Origin: Zeugodacus cucurbitae
Taxonomy: Eukaryota; Arthropoda; Insecta; Diptera; Tephritidae
Direction of reading: 5' to 3'
DNA length: 64,000 bases
Assembly (NCBI RefSeq): GCF_028554725.1
Contig: NC_071668.1
Coordinates: 3,472,001 to 3,536,000, forward strand
Position 1 is the first letter of the stretch, and each line of letters starts with the position of its first letter. Below are positions 11,288-21,290 of the stretch, piece after piece. Made by a program: the position numbers and the translations under genes. Below the pieces are notes generated by a model. It saw only the letters and a list, made by a program, of their open reading frames with translations, had not been told where the DNA came from and searched no databases.

Positions 11288-13075
11288 TTACTCCTCGGCT
11301 TTTGCATCCTCCAATTGTTTGAATTGTATCAAAATCACCAGGTAAGTGGTTACAGCGGAGAAGATCTGAAATAAATTTTATTAAGTATTGGACATAACCT
11401 CTAAAACATCAAAAAAGCAAATTAAGAAAAGTAACGGTACCTTGAATAGTGTGGTGTTGTCGATAGAGAAAAATCCGTAAGCGGTGAACTGCACATCCTG
11501 CTTAATGCTCTTCGAAAGAAATTTATCAACCTAGAATGAAATGATATTCGGTGAAATTAAAAACAGCGAAGCTTAGCTGAAGAAAGGTGAGGGCTTACAA
11601 TATCTTGGTAGCCCTTGCCTTTGGCGTAAACGCGCGCAATGATTTGAGCTGTGTTGTTGGCCTGAAAAGGAAACACATTTTGAATCTATTTTGTTATTTG
11701 TAGCAGTTCTAAAGACATATATAATTGGGTCCAGCTCTCAACCTCTTTAGTGACGCCGTCACATCTGAACGCCAACAATATCAAAACGGTCGCGAAGTTC
11801 AGTATCCACGATAGGTTCCATAGAATACTGAACCAATCATCAATGCTGCTCAAATTGTACAAAGTACAGGCGTAAGTGGAGGTCAGCAGCCCCGCGCAGG
11901 CATACAGTATGAACGCCACTAGGCCCAGACCCGCGAATTTGTTGATCATTTTGAGCAGGTCCAACAAATCGTTATATAAACTATAATATATTGTGGAATC
12001 ACGTGCGAAACTCTGCACATCGTGCGTCGAGGCTCTACCTCCCTCCACACCGTAAAGAGCTATCAATTTGTTGGTGTGTTGCAAGCGCAATGCGAGCTGA
12101 TGCAAAAGCGACGAAATGAACACGACGAACATACACGAGGTGAAATTTTCCACTTGGTAAAACGAAATGCCTACGAACAAGAGCTGTGGCAAATTGCCGT
12201 AGAAACTGTTCACCACCGGCACAGTTATCACACAGAGATAACCAAATAACAGTAACAAATATATATGATTCGCCCTGCCAGTGTGGAATTCTCGTGTCGG
12301 CGATAGCGTGAGTTCTCTGAGTCTACGATCGAATTTCAGAAAACCATTTATTATTGCAATAATTTTGGGGCCATGGCGAGCGCACGTCCAGCTAATCACG
12401 ACATCGCTGAGAATACAGAAGGACACGCTGATTGTATTCGTAACACCGTTCGTTTTGCTGCGCAGAAAGAGTTTATGCAAAATGGGTGGCGAATATAAGG
12501 CGTAGATATGCAGAAGGTGCATCGCAGTTTTAACGCAAAATATGGCGCGCGTAACGTGTGCCAGCAGCCCTCTAGGCGCGCCGATCTCATCAGGGTTTGG
12601 CGTGGTATAAAACGGTAACAGACCAACTAACTTCAATATCAACACATTCCATTTGAGGCATGTGAGTAGCGAGGACGTGCTGGGCTCTAGCGGTCTCTGC
12701 ACTCTCATGTTGTTTGTATTTGTGTTGGAATAGATGCGACGGTTAGACCACATTTTTGTGGAAACAGCGAGCTGGTTGCACAAGTAAGAAACAAAGCGAG
12801 ACTGCGGTCTGGACTTGTGGTCTGAAATTGAATTGACTGCGTGGAGGTTATCGTGTGCGAAGCTAATTGATTTTTGCAATTAATTGAAGGCAAGATGAGT
12901 TTGTTGATAAAGAATCTTTAAATTTAGATAAACGTTTCTGTAATGGATTGCAAATAAAATTAACACAACTCAAAATGAAAAGGTTACCACCTACGATTTT
13001 ACAAAGGTCATTGCACTATTCATATCCGAAAGACCTTCAAGATTTCCTGATACTCATTTCTTTGTTCTTCTGCTC
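10970..13075. repeat. Tandem duplication, unit 1 (contains Gr-3)
   Basis: This stretch of about 2.1 kb is repeated in the same orientation at about 13080-15175. Similarity covers all four exons, the introns, the 3' flank and about 300 bases of 5' flank. It is strong in exons and introns and weaker at the outer edges, so the limits are approximate. Unit 2 ends near 15175, about 120 bases before the 3' end of the Gr-5 exon. Confidence 0.85.
11288..12753 (-). CDS. Gustatory receptor Gr-3 (four exons)
   Basis: Seven-helix insect taste receptor, left member of the tandem pair. Exons: 12753-11743, 11661-11599, 11530-11441, 11365-11288, all phase 0, giving about 413 aa. Start: ATG of MWSNRRIY; the open frame continues upstream to 12879 but without an ATG. 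The first donor is GAG|gttgag, a weaker site than the gtggag of its twin. Exon 2 reads ANNTAQIIARVY, exon 3 KQDVQFTAYGFF, exon 4 TYLVILIQFKQLE with the intact family signature. By my comparison Gr-3 and Gr-4 differ at about 28 of 337 residues in exon 1, but exons 2 and 3 are identical and exon 4 differs by one residue. Confidence 0.92.
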
Positions 13076-13079
13076 AACT

Positions 13080-15175
13080 AGGTATTCAAATATCCGCTCC
13101 GAGGAGCCACATTGAGCATACTAAGAAAAAATCCAAACCCTACGAGTATAACAAATAGGCAGTAGAAAGGATGACAGTTAGGGAGGGCACCGTTGGGTGC
13201 TGAAGAATATACTTCCTGCGAATATATTTGGGAAATTCGGTGCATTTTAAGTTAAACAATGAATTTGTGACTTGTATTTCAGCGAATTTTATTTGTGTGA
13301 CAATAGTTCGCGATACATATTAAAAAAATTGTGCTTTGATAGAAAAGGATAAAGAACGATACAGTATACTTGATATTTGTTAATGAGCAAAAACTTTTTT
13401 TTTTCCAGTGCAAATGTTTACTCCTCCACCTTTGCATCCTCCAATTGTTTGAATTGTATCAAAATCACAAGGTAAGTGGTTACAGCAGAGAAGATCTGAA
13501 ATAAATTTATTAAATACGCAACATAACCTCTAAAACATCAAAAAAGCATATCATGAAAAGTAACTGTACCTTGAATAGTGTGGTGTTGTCGATAGAGAAA
13601 AATCCGTAAGCGGTGAACTGCACATCCTGCTTAATGCTCTTCGAAAGAAATTTATCAACCTAGAATGAAATGATATTCGGTGAAATTAAAACAGCGAAGC
13701 TTAGCTGAAGAAAGGTGGTGTCCTACAATATCTTGGTAGCCCTTGCCTTTGGCGTAAACGCGCGCAATGATTTGAGCTGTGTTGTTGGCCTGAAAAGGAA
13801 ACACATATTTAATTTATTTCGCAAATTTTTTTACTTGTTGGAGTTCTAAAGATATATATAATTGGGTCCAGCTCTCCACCTCTTTAGTGACTCCATCACA
13901 TCTGAACGCCAACAATATCAAAACGGTCGCAAAGTTCAATATCCACGATAGGTTCCACATAATACTGAACCAATTATCAAAGTTGCTCAAATCGTACAAA
14001 GTGCAGGCGTAAGTGAAGGTCAGCAGCCCCGCACAGGCATACAGCATGAACGCCACTAGGCCCAGACCCGCGAATTTGTTGATCATTTTGAGCAGGTCCA
14101 ACAAATCGTTATATAAATTGTAAAATATTGTGGAATCACATGCGAAACTCTGCACGTCGTGCGTCGAGGCTCTACCTCCCTCCACACCGTAAAGAGCTAT
14201 CAATTTGTTGGTGTGTTGCAAGCGCAATGCGAGCTGATGCAAAAGCGACGAAATGAACACGACGAACACACACGAGGTGAAATTTTCCACTTGGTAAAAC
14301 GAAAGGCCGATGAATAAGAGCTGTGGCAAATTGCCGTAGAAACTGTTCACTACCGGCACAGTTATCACACAGAGATAACCAAATAACAGTAACAAATATA
14401 TATGAAACGCATTGCCGTTGTGGAAGTGCCGTGTTGGCGATAGCGAGAGTTCCCTGAGCCGACGATCGAGTTTCAGAAAACCATTTATTATTGCAATAAT
14501 TTTGGGGCCATGGCGAGCGCACGTCCAGCTAATCACGACATCGCTGAGAATACAGAAGGACACGCTGATTGTATTCGTAAGGCCGTCCGTTTTGCCGCGC
14601 AGAAAGAGTTGATGCAAAATGGTTGGCGAATATAAGGCGTAGAAATGCAGAAGGTGCATCGCAGTTTTAACGCAAAATATGGCGCGCGTAACGTGTGCCA
14701 GAAGCCCTCTAGGCGCGCCGATCTCATCAGGGTTTGTCGTGGTATAAAATGGTAACAGACCAACTAACTTCAATATCAACACATTCCACTTGAGACATGT
14801 GAGTAGCGAGGACGTGCTGGGCTCTAGCGGTCTCTGCACTCTCACGTTGTTTGTATTTGTGTTGGAATAGATGCGACGGTTAGACCACATTTTTGTGGAA
14901 ACAGCGAGCTGGTTGCACAAGTAAGAAACAAAGCGAGACTGCGGTCTGGACTTGTGGTATTAAATTGAATTGACTGCGTGGAGCTTATCGTGTGCGAAGC
15001 TAATTGATTTTTGCAATTAATTGAAGGCAAATAGAAATGAGTTTGTTGATAAATAATCTCTAAATTTAGATAAACGTAAATGTAATGGATTGAAGATAAA
15101 ATGAACACAACTCAAAATGAAAAGGTTTCCAACCACGGTTTTGCCAAGGCCTGCACACTGTTCTCATATCCGAAA
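13080..15175. repeat. Tandem duplication, unit 2 (contains Gr-4)
   Basis: Right-hand copy of the duplication described at 10970-13075. The 5' flank stays similar up to the segment TCATATCCGAAAGACCT (ending about 15171) and then diverges, which marks the right boundary. Confidence 0.85.
13418..14890 (-). CDS. Gustatory receptor Gr-4 (four exons, twin of Gr-3)
   Basis: Seven-helix insect taste receptor. Exons: 14890-13880, 13789-13727, 13659-13570, 13495-13418, all phase 0; about 413 aa. Start, exon sizes and splice positions match Gr-3 exactly. First donor GAG|gtggag. The last exon has TYLVILIQFKQLE. The three small exons are also the nearest downstream partners for the orphan long exon Gr-5 (15296-16201), which has none of its own, so this 3' end may be shared by two transcripts. 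Confidence 0.92.
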
Positions 15176-15295
15176 GACCTAGAGATCATATTATGAAACT
15201 ATGACAAAACCGTTCCACATTTCAACGAATATATAACTTCATAAAAAAACATTTTCTTCGGGGGAAACAAAAACTTATCAAAAACATTTACTCGC

Positions 15296-16201
15296 CTCAG
15301 AAGCGACGGCGTCACAGGCGCTACAAATCACCGCAATCGTTATGAATTCCACAAAAAACCAGACGACTGACAATCCCAAAATGTCATATCTCTCCTCAAA
15401 TCCAATCGGCCTAACAACGGTCATGAAAGCCATGTAGGATTGTTTGGTCAGGATGTAGAATGCGACGCTGAAGTAGGAGAGCATTGCTAACCCACCGGTC
15501 GTGTTGATCTTATCGATGATGTAACGCAACTTGCATAGCAGCTCGGTGTAGTAGCTCATCTGACGGATATTGCTTGCCACCGACAGATCAGTTCTGATGC
15601 TAATATCCAAATGGAAATTCACAAAGTCAATGCGTTGCCTTATATTTCCGAGCAAAACGCGTAAGCAGACCGCGTATAAATTCGATATTAGCAACTGCAC
15701 GCTGAAAATGCAGAGCAAAATCAATTGATCGTTATGCAATTGATCGCTCAGCAAGTCCATGTAATAGTAGGCGGTGTACAGTAGGCCCGCTGCAACGATG
15801 CCCAGAAACACCGTTAAAATATGGCATGAATATTTGGCGGTGAAACCCTTGGCCACCAGATAGTTATCCATTTTGCCGATTTCCTGCATGATGCCACAAT
15901 AGCGCTGACAGTTCATAGACGAAGTGAGTATAATCAAATTGCAGCTTATAAGGCAGATGAGCGCTTCGGTGGTCTGATCGGAGCCCTTTAAATTGCGAAA
16001 TACCGAGAAACCGCTGTTGTCGTGCAGCACAACCAAGCTGACGCCCAGCGATATCAGAAATAACAGTGTGTTGATGAAGTATATGTAGATGTTGCCAAGC
16101 AGGCTGACTTTCAGCTCGCCGCGTTTGTATTCCAAGAATGGCACAAGTCCAAAGATTTGTGCAACTAGACTTATGCATTTCATATCCTTGATGATTTTCA
16201 T
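15296..16201 (-). CDS. Gustatory receptor Gr-5: orphan first exon
   Basis: A diverged Gr long exon from the ATG at 16201 (MKIIKDMKCISLVAQIFG), 302 codons, with several hydrophobic helices and no stop or frameshift. It ends CDAVASE, exactly where its neighbours end exon 1 (TKE or TRE before the donor). The donor position reads GAG|gcgagt, that is GC in place of GT in an otherwise good context; read through, the frame stops five codons later. No small exons exist between here and Gr-4, so a full receptor (about 378 aa) would need splicing to the Gr-4 exons at 13789-13418. Alternatives: a receptor recently broken by loss of its 3' exons when the neighbouring duplication formed, or by the GT to GC change. 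Confidence 0.75.
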
Positions 16202-17085
16202 TTTTTATTTTATTAAAATTTATTGAATCTGCTCAACTGAATACACTTTTTTCTTCACTACCCGAAGTTTTGTTGTGACGACGTTGAAGACCCGTATGAG
16301 ACTAGTCAAAGAGAAGTTTTTAAACTAATAACCAACTTTCATAACTACAATTAGCCTTCGATATTGCTAATCTATTTTGATGGTATTTTTATGACCACTA
16401 CACTTAGGCTTAATACTTTTCGACTGTTTGTCGTTTATGTAATTATTCCTAAAATAATGTTAGGATTACTGAACATAATTTGTGTTTTCACACCACTGCT
16501 GGTGGCGCATTAGTTGATTGCCTCGATACTGGACAGAGTAAATAAATTTTCAACTGAGTTCTTTCCCGAGATATCTACTTTACACTCAATGGTCCCGAGG
16601 AGTATGAGTATTATTTATATGGCATATAGAGAAATTGTTGTTTCTATTTTTCTCTAAAGCATAATTAAGCTTAACAGATCATTCTTACCTAATAGAATTC
16701 GAATATCTCCTACAAGTTGGTCCAATGAGCAATTTCATTCTAACAGATCTATGTCAAGACAGAGGCTGATTATTCTACGATTCGAATATTAGTTCCATTA
16801 AAATTGATGTGTTTTTATATCGTATGAGATCAACTGTATCGATCTAAAGCACTATATGCTATATAGAGGAAGAGTATATACAGCCAATATTCTCCCATTA
16901 ATACATTTTGAAACCTATTAATGTTTTACTTATATGTTATCAAAAGCTGCGACACGTTTTTTAGGTTTCGATGGATATATAGACTCTTATGGTCGAATTT
17001 TTTTTTAAATTTGACTTTTTTATTTATCGTTAAGAAATCATAAATGATGATAGTTATGTTTATGTAGTCCCATTAGAGTAGTTCC
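16202..17085. other. Intergenic spacer between Gr-5 and Gr-6
   Basis: AT-rich, no supported gene. It contains the 5' flank of Gr-5 and the 3' flank of Gr-6. Confidence 0.5.
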
Positions 17086-17426
17086 TTAGTCCGTGCTTTT
17101 TTCCAACTGTTTGAATTGTATAAGTATCACCAGATAAGTCACAAGTGCTGACGAAATCTAAAATGTCATTTCTTAACCAAATTTTCCACAGAATTTTCGA
17201 TTTCTATATTATTACCTTGAACAGTGTTGTATTGTCGATAACAAAAAAGTCGTAAGCGGTGAAGTGTACATCCTGTTTAATGCTTTTGGACAGAAACTTA
17301 TCGATCTAGATGGAAGAAATACTTTGCAAAGAGTAGATTATATAACGATAAAACTTTACTTACGATATTTTGATATTCTTTGCCTTTACCATAGACTCTG
17401 GCTAGTATTTGCGAGGTATTATTAGC
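17086..17426 (-). other. Shared (constant) C-terminal Gr exons for Gr-6 and Gr-7
   Basis: Three exons (63, 90 and 72 nt) with phase-0 boundaries encode the last intracellular loop and the final helix with TYLVILIQF. Both upstream long exons end GAG at a consensus-like GT donor (gtcagt for Gr-6, gttagt for Gr-7), so either can join this block in frame. This is inferred from layout and phase; transcripts were not available. Confidence 0.65.
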
Positions 17427-18559
17427 CTGAAATCAGGTAAAAACGTATATAAAACAATAGATATAATGAAATTTACATATATATAACAATTAAAGAAGTC
17501 GCACACTCTCAACTAACGGACCACATTCCATCCGGAACTACTGACCTCTCTCGTAGCCTTGGCGCAATTGGTCGTCAACAATATCAAACCTGCCGCAAAA
17601 TAAGGTATCCACAAGAGTATCCACAACACATGGTACAAATCTTCATTGCGTACCCAATCGTAGATACTGCAAATATAGGTGCAAGTGAGCAAACCAGTGC
17701 AGGCGTACAAAAAGAATGCCAGTAGCCCCAAACCGGCATAGTTATTGATCATTTTGTATATGTCGAGCAAATCGACGTGCAAGCTGTAAATTATAGACGA
17801 ACTCTCCGCAAATCGGCGTAGATTCTCTTCATCTTGAGTTAGTGCATTTCTACTCCGTACCCTAGCCGACAAGAATCTACAATTGTATTGTGCTATCAGC
17901 TGGTTGACGAATCGAAAGCGTTCCGCCAGCTGATGCAGCAGCGCCGAAATGAGTACAACAAAAGCGAATGAAGTCGCGTTTTCCAGCTGATAGCTGAATG
18001 TGTGCGCACAGATGTAGAACGAGAAATTCGCTAAGGTCTGTTTGATAGATGCGACCACAGTAAGGCAGAGGAAACCAAACATCCATATCAGATAGACAGT
18101 AAACTGATTCATGGTTGCATGAGATCTTTCTGCCGGCGCACCCGGATATTTCTGTAAGAGCTTATCCACTTTCAAGATGCTGTTGATTATAATGATGGCT
18201 TTGTCTGCATTCCTAGCGCAAGTCCAGGTTATTGTTACATCACTAAGTATGCAAAAAGCGATATCCAGCATATTCGTTATGCCATCCGTATGACTTCTTA
18301 TGAACAGTAACTGCAGCATTACCGGCGACAACAAAGTGAAGATATGCATAATATTCAATGAAGCTTTAGTTAAAAGCGTGGCTCTATTAAGCAACATTGC
18401 ACGTCGACTTGGCCTGCCGATCTCATATGAAGTCTGTGTGGTAAAGATTGGTAATAAACCGAGAAGTTTTAGTATGAACAAAGGCCAGCTAAGGTACACG
18501 AGTATCTGACGGCGCTCGTTTGGTGTATCTACGGTGATAGTTCGGCCGGTACTTCGCAT
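17086..18559 (-). CDS. Gustatory receptor Gr-6 (four exons)
   Basis: Seven-helix insect taste receptor. Exons: 18559-17546, 17426-17364, 17305-17216, 17157-17086, all phase 0; about 412 aa. Start at the ATG of MRSTGRTITV; the upstream open frame lacks an ATG. First donor GAG|gtcagt. Exon 2: ANNTSQILARVYGK; exon 3: KQDVHFTAYDFF; exon 4: TYLVILIQFKQLE and a short KSTD tail. The first exon resembles Gr-7 closely (shared LLFIRS.TDGIT and ITWTCA). The three small exons are the only ones downstream of Gr-7 too, so they may serve both. Confidence 0.92.
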
Positions 18560-18984
18560 TTCAACTGCCAGTATATGCAACCTCGTCGTGAAATACGCAA
18601 ATCCAACTGTGTGGTACTTCTATCGGAACTCTACAGTTAGTTATGTGAAAATCGATAGGGGAAGGTGCAACATTTTGTTAACGATTTTTTAGTAGCTTTT
18701 TGATTAATTGAATAATTTATCGCGATTAAAATCTAATTTCGCAAATGCAACTGCTTGCACTTTCTACTGATCGCAAAGTCCGATTAGGAATGATGGGTGA
18801 ATGTCAGGATTATCTGGCCGCACGTGTCGTTTGAACTGGCAATTCTCAGCATTAGGCTGAGAAACTTGCTTTATGTTTCGCCAAACCTCTTTACTCCCAC
18901 CTGAAGTAAAGCGAGAGTGGACCTAAGTCAAGTAACGCTGTCAATTTGGATTCTCTTTCCCTATGCTGAGTTGTGACAACCAAC

Positions 18985-19105
18985 TAACTTCACATCAACG
19001 ATTTTTCGGCGTTTTGGTATTCAGCACTTCATTCAGCTACCACTCTCTTAAGCTGAATAAGCGCTGAATGCCAAAATTCCAGAAAAGTGAGGCGTTTAGT
19101 TGCGA
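18985..19105. repeat. Long inverted repeat (hairpin) between Gr-6 and Gr-7
   Basis: TTTTGGTATTCAGC...CATTCAGCT (19012-19038) is nearly the reverse complement of 19051-19076, with a 12-nt loop (19039-19050). The stem is about 26 bp with few mismatches. Complementarity continues more weakly outward (CAACTAA at about 18999 against TTAGTTG at about 19098). It could be a foldback or MITE remnant or a small-RNA precursor. Confidence 0.6.
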
Positions 19106-19222
19106 TCTTAACTTATTATGAAATGGTGAACATGATAAACAAGACCTCCCTTTTACAGTTAATATTTAGACTCGAGGTACTATTACTTTATCACTTTAAA
19201 CCTCCAACACACAACTACTAAC

Positions 19223-20272
19223 CTCATTTGTAGCCTTGGCGCAATTAGTTGCTAGTAGTATCAAAATGACCATATAGAGGGGTATCCAAGAAAAAGTCCA
19301 GATGACATAGTACAGATCGTCGGCCGTTTGCCAATCGATCACGAAGCAACCGTAGGCACAGGACAACAAACCATAGCAGGAGTACAGTAAGAAGATCAAG
19401 AGACCCAAGCCGGCGTAATTATTAATCCTTTTGTATATGTCTAGCAAATCGATGTGCAAACTATACAAAATCGTAGAATTCTCCGCAAATAACCGTAAAT
19501 TGGCCTCGTTGTGAGTTATCGCCTTTCTGTCGATGCTTAAAATTGTGGGGTATGCTTTGTTTTGCGATATTTTACTGTTGTATTGCGCTATCAGCCGGTT
19601 GACGAATCGAAAGCGCTCTGCAAGCAGATGTAGGAACGCCGAAATGAACACCACAAAGCCACAAGAGATCGCGTTCTCCAGCTGATAGAAGGTTATGTAG
19701 ATGCAGAATTTTAACGAGAAATAATCCAATGTGCGTTTCACATATCCAATCATTATAAAAGAAATATAACCGAGTATCCAGAATAAATATTTATTGAACT
19801 GATTTGAGGCATAGGGTCTCTCAGCCGGCGAGTCTGGATATTGTTTGAGCAGTTTGTCCACATTCAGCAAATTATTGATTATGAGTATGAATTCCGCGCC
19901 GCTACTGGCACAAGTCCAAGTTATTGTAAAGTCACTGAGCATACAGAAAACCACGTCTAACAAGTTGGTAATGCCATCCGTCTTGCTTCTTATGAAGAGC
20001 AACTCCATTATTGTGGGCGACAGAAAGGCGTAGATATGCACAATGTTCAAGACAGTTTTCGTAAAAAGTATGGTCCTGTTCAGTTGAATCGAACGTCGGT
20101 TTGGCGCGGCGATCTCATAGAGACTATGTGTTGTGTAGAACGGTAGAAGACCCACGCATTGGAGCATTAAGCAAGGCCACTTCAGGTAAACCAGTATGGA
20201 ATTCGTTTGTGGTTTCTGTGGCTTATCGGTTTTAACGCTCTTTACATGGATTACGCGATTGGGATTTCGCAT
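19223..20272 (-). CDS. Gustatory receptor Gr-7: first exon without its own 3' exons
   Basis: A 350-codon Gr long exon starting at the ATG of MRNPNRVIHV. It covers most of the seven-helix body and ends ATNE at GAG|gttagt, the same position as the other genes. Between here and the Gr-6 start (18559) I find no sequence like the conserved small exons (no FTAY or TYLVILIQF coding on the minus strand). Joined to the Gr-6 constant exons it gives about 424 aa in frame. Its close similarity to Gr-6 exon 1 suggests it arose by duplication of that first exon alone. Confidence 0.85.
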
Positions 20273-21007
20273 TTTCACTAATTCACGTTGAACAACCTTG
20301 TTGTGCAACACTTAAAATAAAACTGTTTGTGGTATTCTAAAATTGTCTATGGCTATTTATGGGAGAATGCATACAGTATTGTGCAAAATTGTATTAGTGA
20401 GATAGTGAAGTTTAAGGTCTACAAAGTACTAAAATGAGTGTATAGCGGAAATTGGAAACTTATCAGCAAACGATATGCTCCAAAATGTCAAAATTGATCA
20501 TCTTTCACTAAAATCAGAGAAACTTAGAAATCCGTTTTCTGTTTTGACACTTGTATATTTCTCTCTCTCTCTCTCGCTTTCTTTTTCTCTCTCTGAGAGT
20601 ATATGTTACGCATACTCATTAATTTGGTTATCTACTCCTGATAAGCATATTCTTATTATTCTTTAGATGCTACTTTTTAACTCGTCACTGTAGAAGTTGA
20701 TTACAAATCGAGTGCTTACATTAATTAATAAAATCGATAGTAAAAAGTAATTCTCAAATGCATTCGCTTGTTAAATGAAGCGAGCTGGAATTCATTCGTC
20801 ATTAGTTTATTGAAATTAGTATTCTCTGTAGAGAATTGCAGCTTATTATGCCATATTGATGTTATTATAAATAGACTATTATTTATGTCGACGCCCAAAA
20901 GATTTTAATTGCAATGGGATTTTATTAAATACTCTGAGACCGCATTTTCACTTCTTCTAGGGTATCGATTTAAGGCATGGTATCTGACTGAGTCCTAAGT
21001 GTGTTTG

Positions 21008-21290
21008 TAAAATCTGAAACTTTAGGCTAACAGTTTGAGAGAGAGAGAGGGAGAGGAAGATAGAAGAGAAAATGGCCTTTTGGTAAAATCTGACAGTTTA
21101 GGCTAACAGTTTGAGAGAGGGAGAGAGAGGGGGAGAGGAAGATAAAAGAGAAAATAGCCTTTTGGTAAAATCTGACAGTTTAGGCTAACAGTTTGAGAGA
21201 GAGAGAGAGAGGGAGGGAGAGAGAGAGAGAGAGGGAGAGGGAGAGATAGATAGAGGAAGATAAAAGAGAAAATGGCCTTTTTGGAGTTCT
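21008..21290. repeat. Three tandem repeats of about 85-120 bp with GA-rich cores
   Basis: The segment AAAATCTGACAGTTTAGG, then CTAACAGTTTGAG, a (GA)n/GGGA run, GAAGATAAAAGAGAAAAT and GGCCTTTTGG occurs three times in a row. Unit length varies with the GA run. Confidence 0.85.

Noticed and set aside
12754..12879. N-terminal extension of Gr-3 upstream of MWSNRR
   Set aside because: Open but without an ATG; the twin Gr-4 is likewise supported only from its matching ATG.
18580..19222. Search for separate small 3' exons of Gr-7
   Set aside because: No coding for FTAY or TYhhhhhQF and no suitable phase-0 exon on the minus strand; supports sharing with Gr-6.
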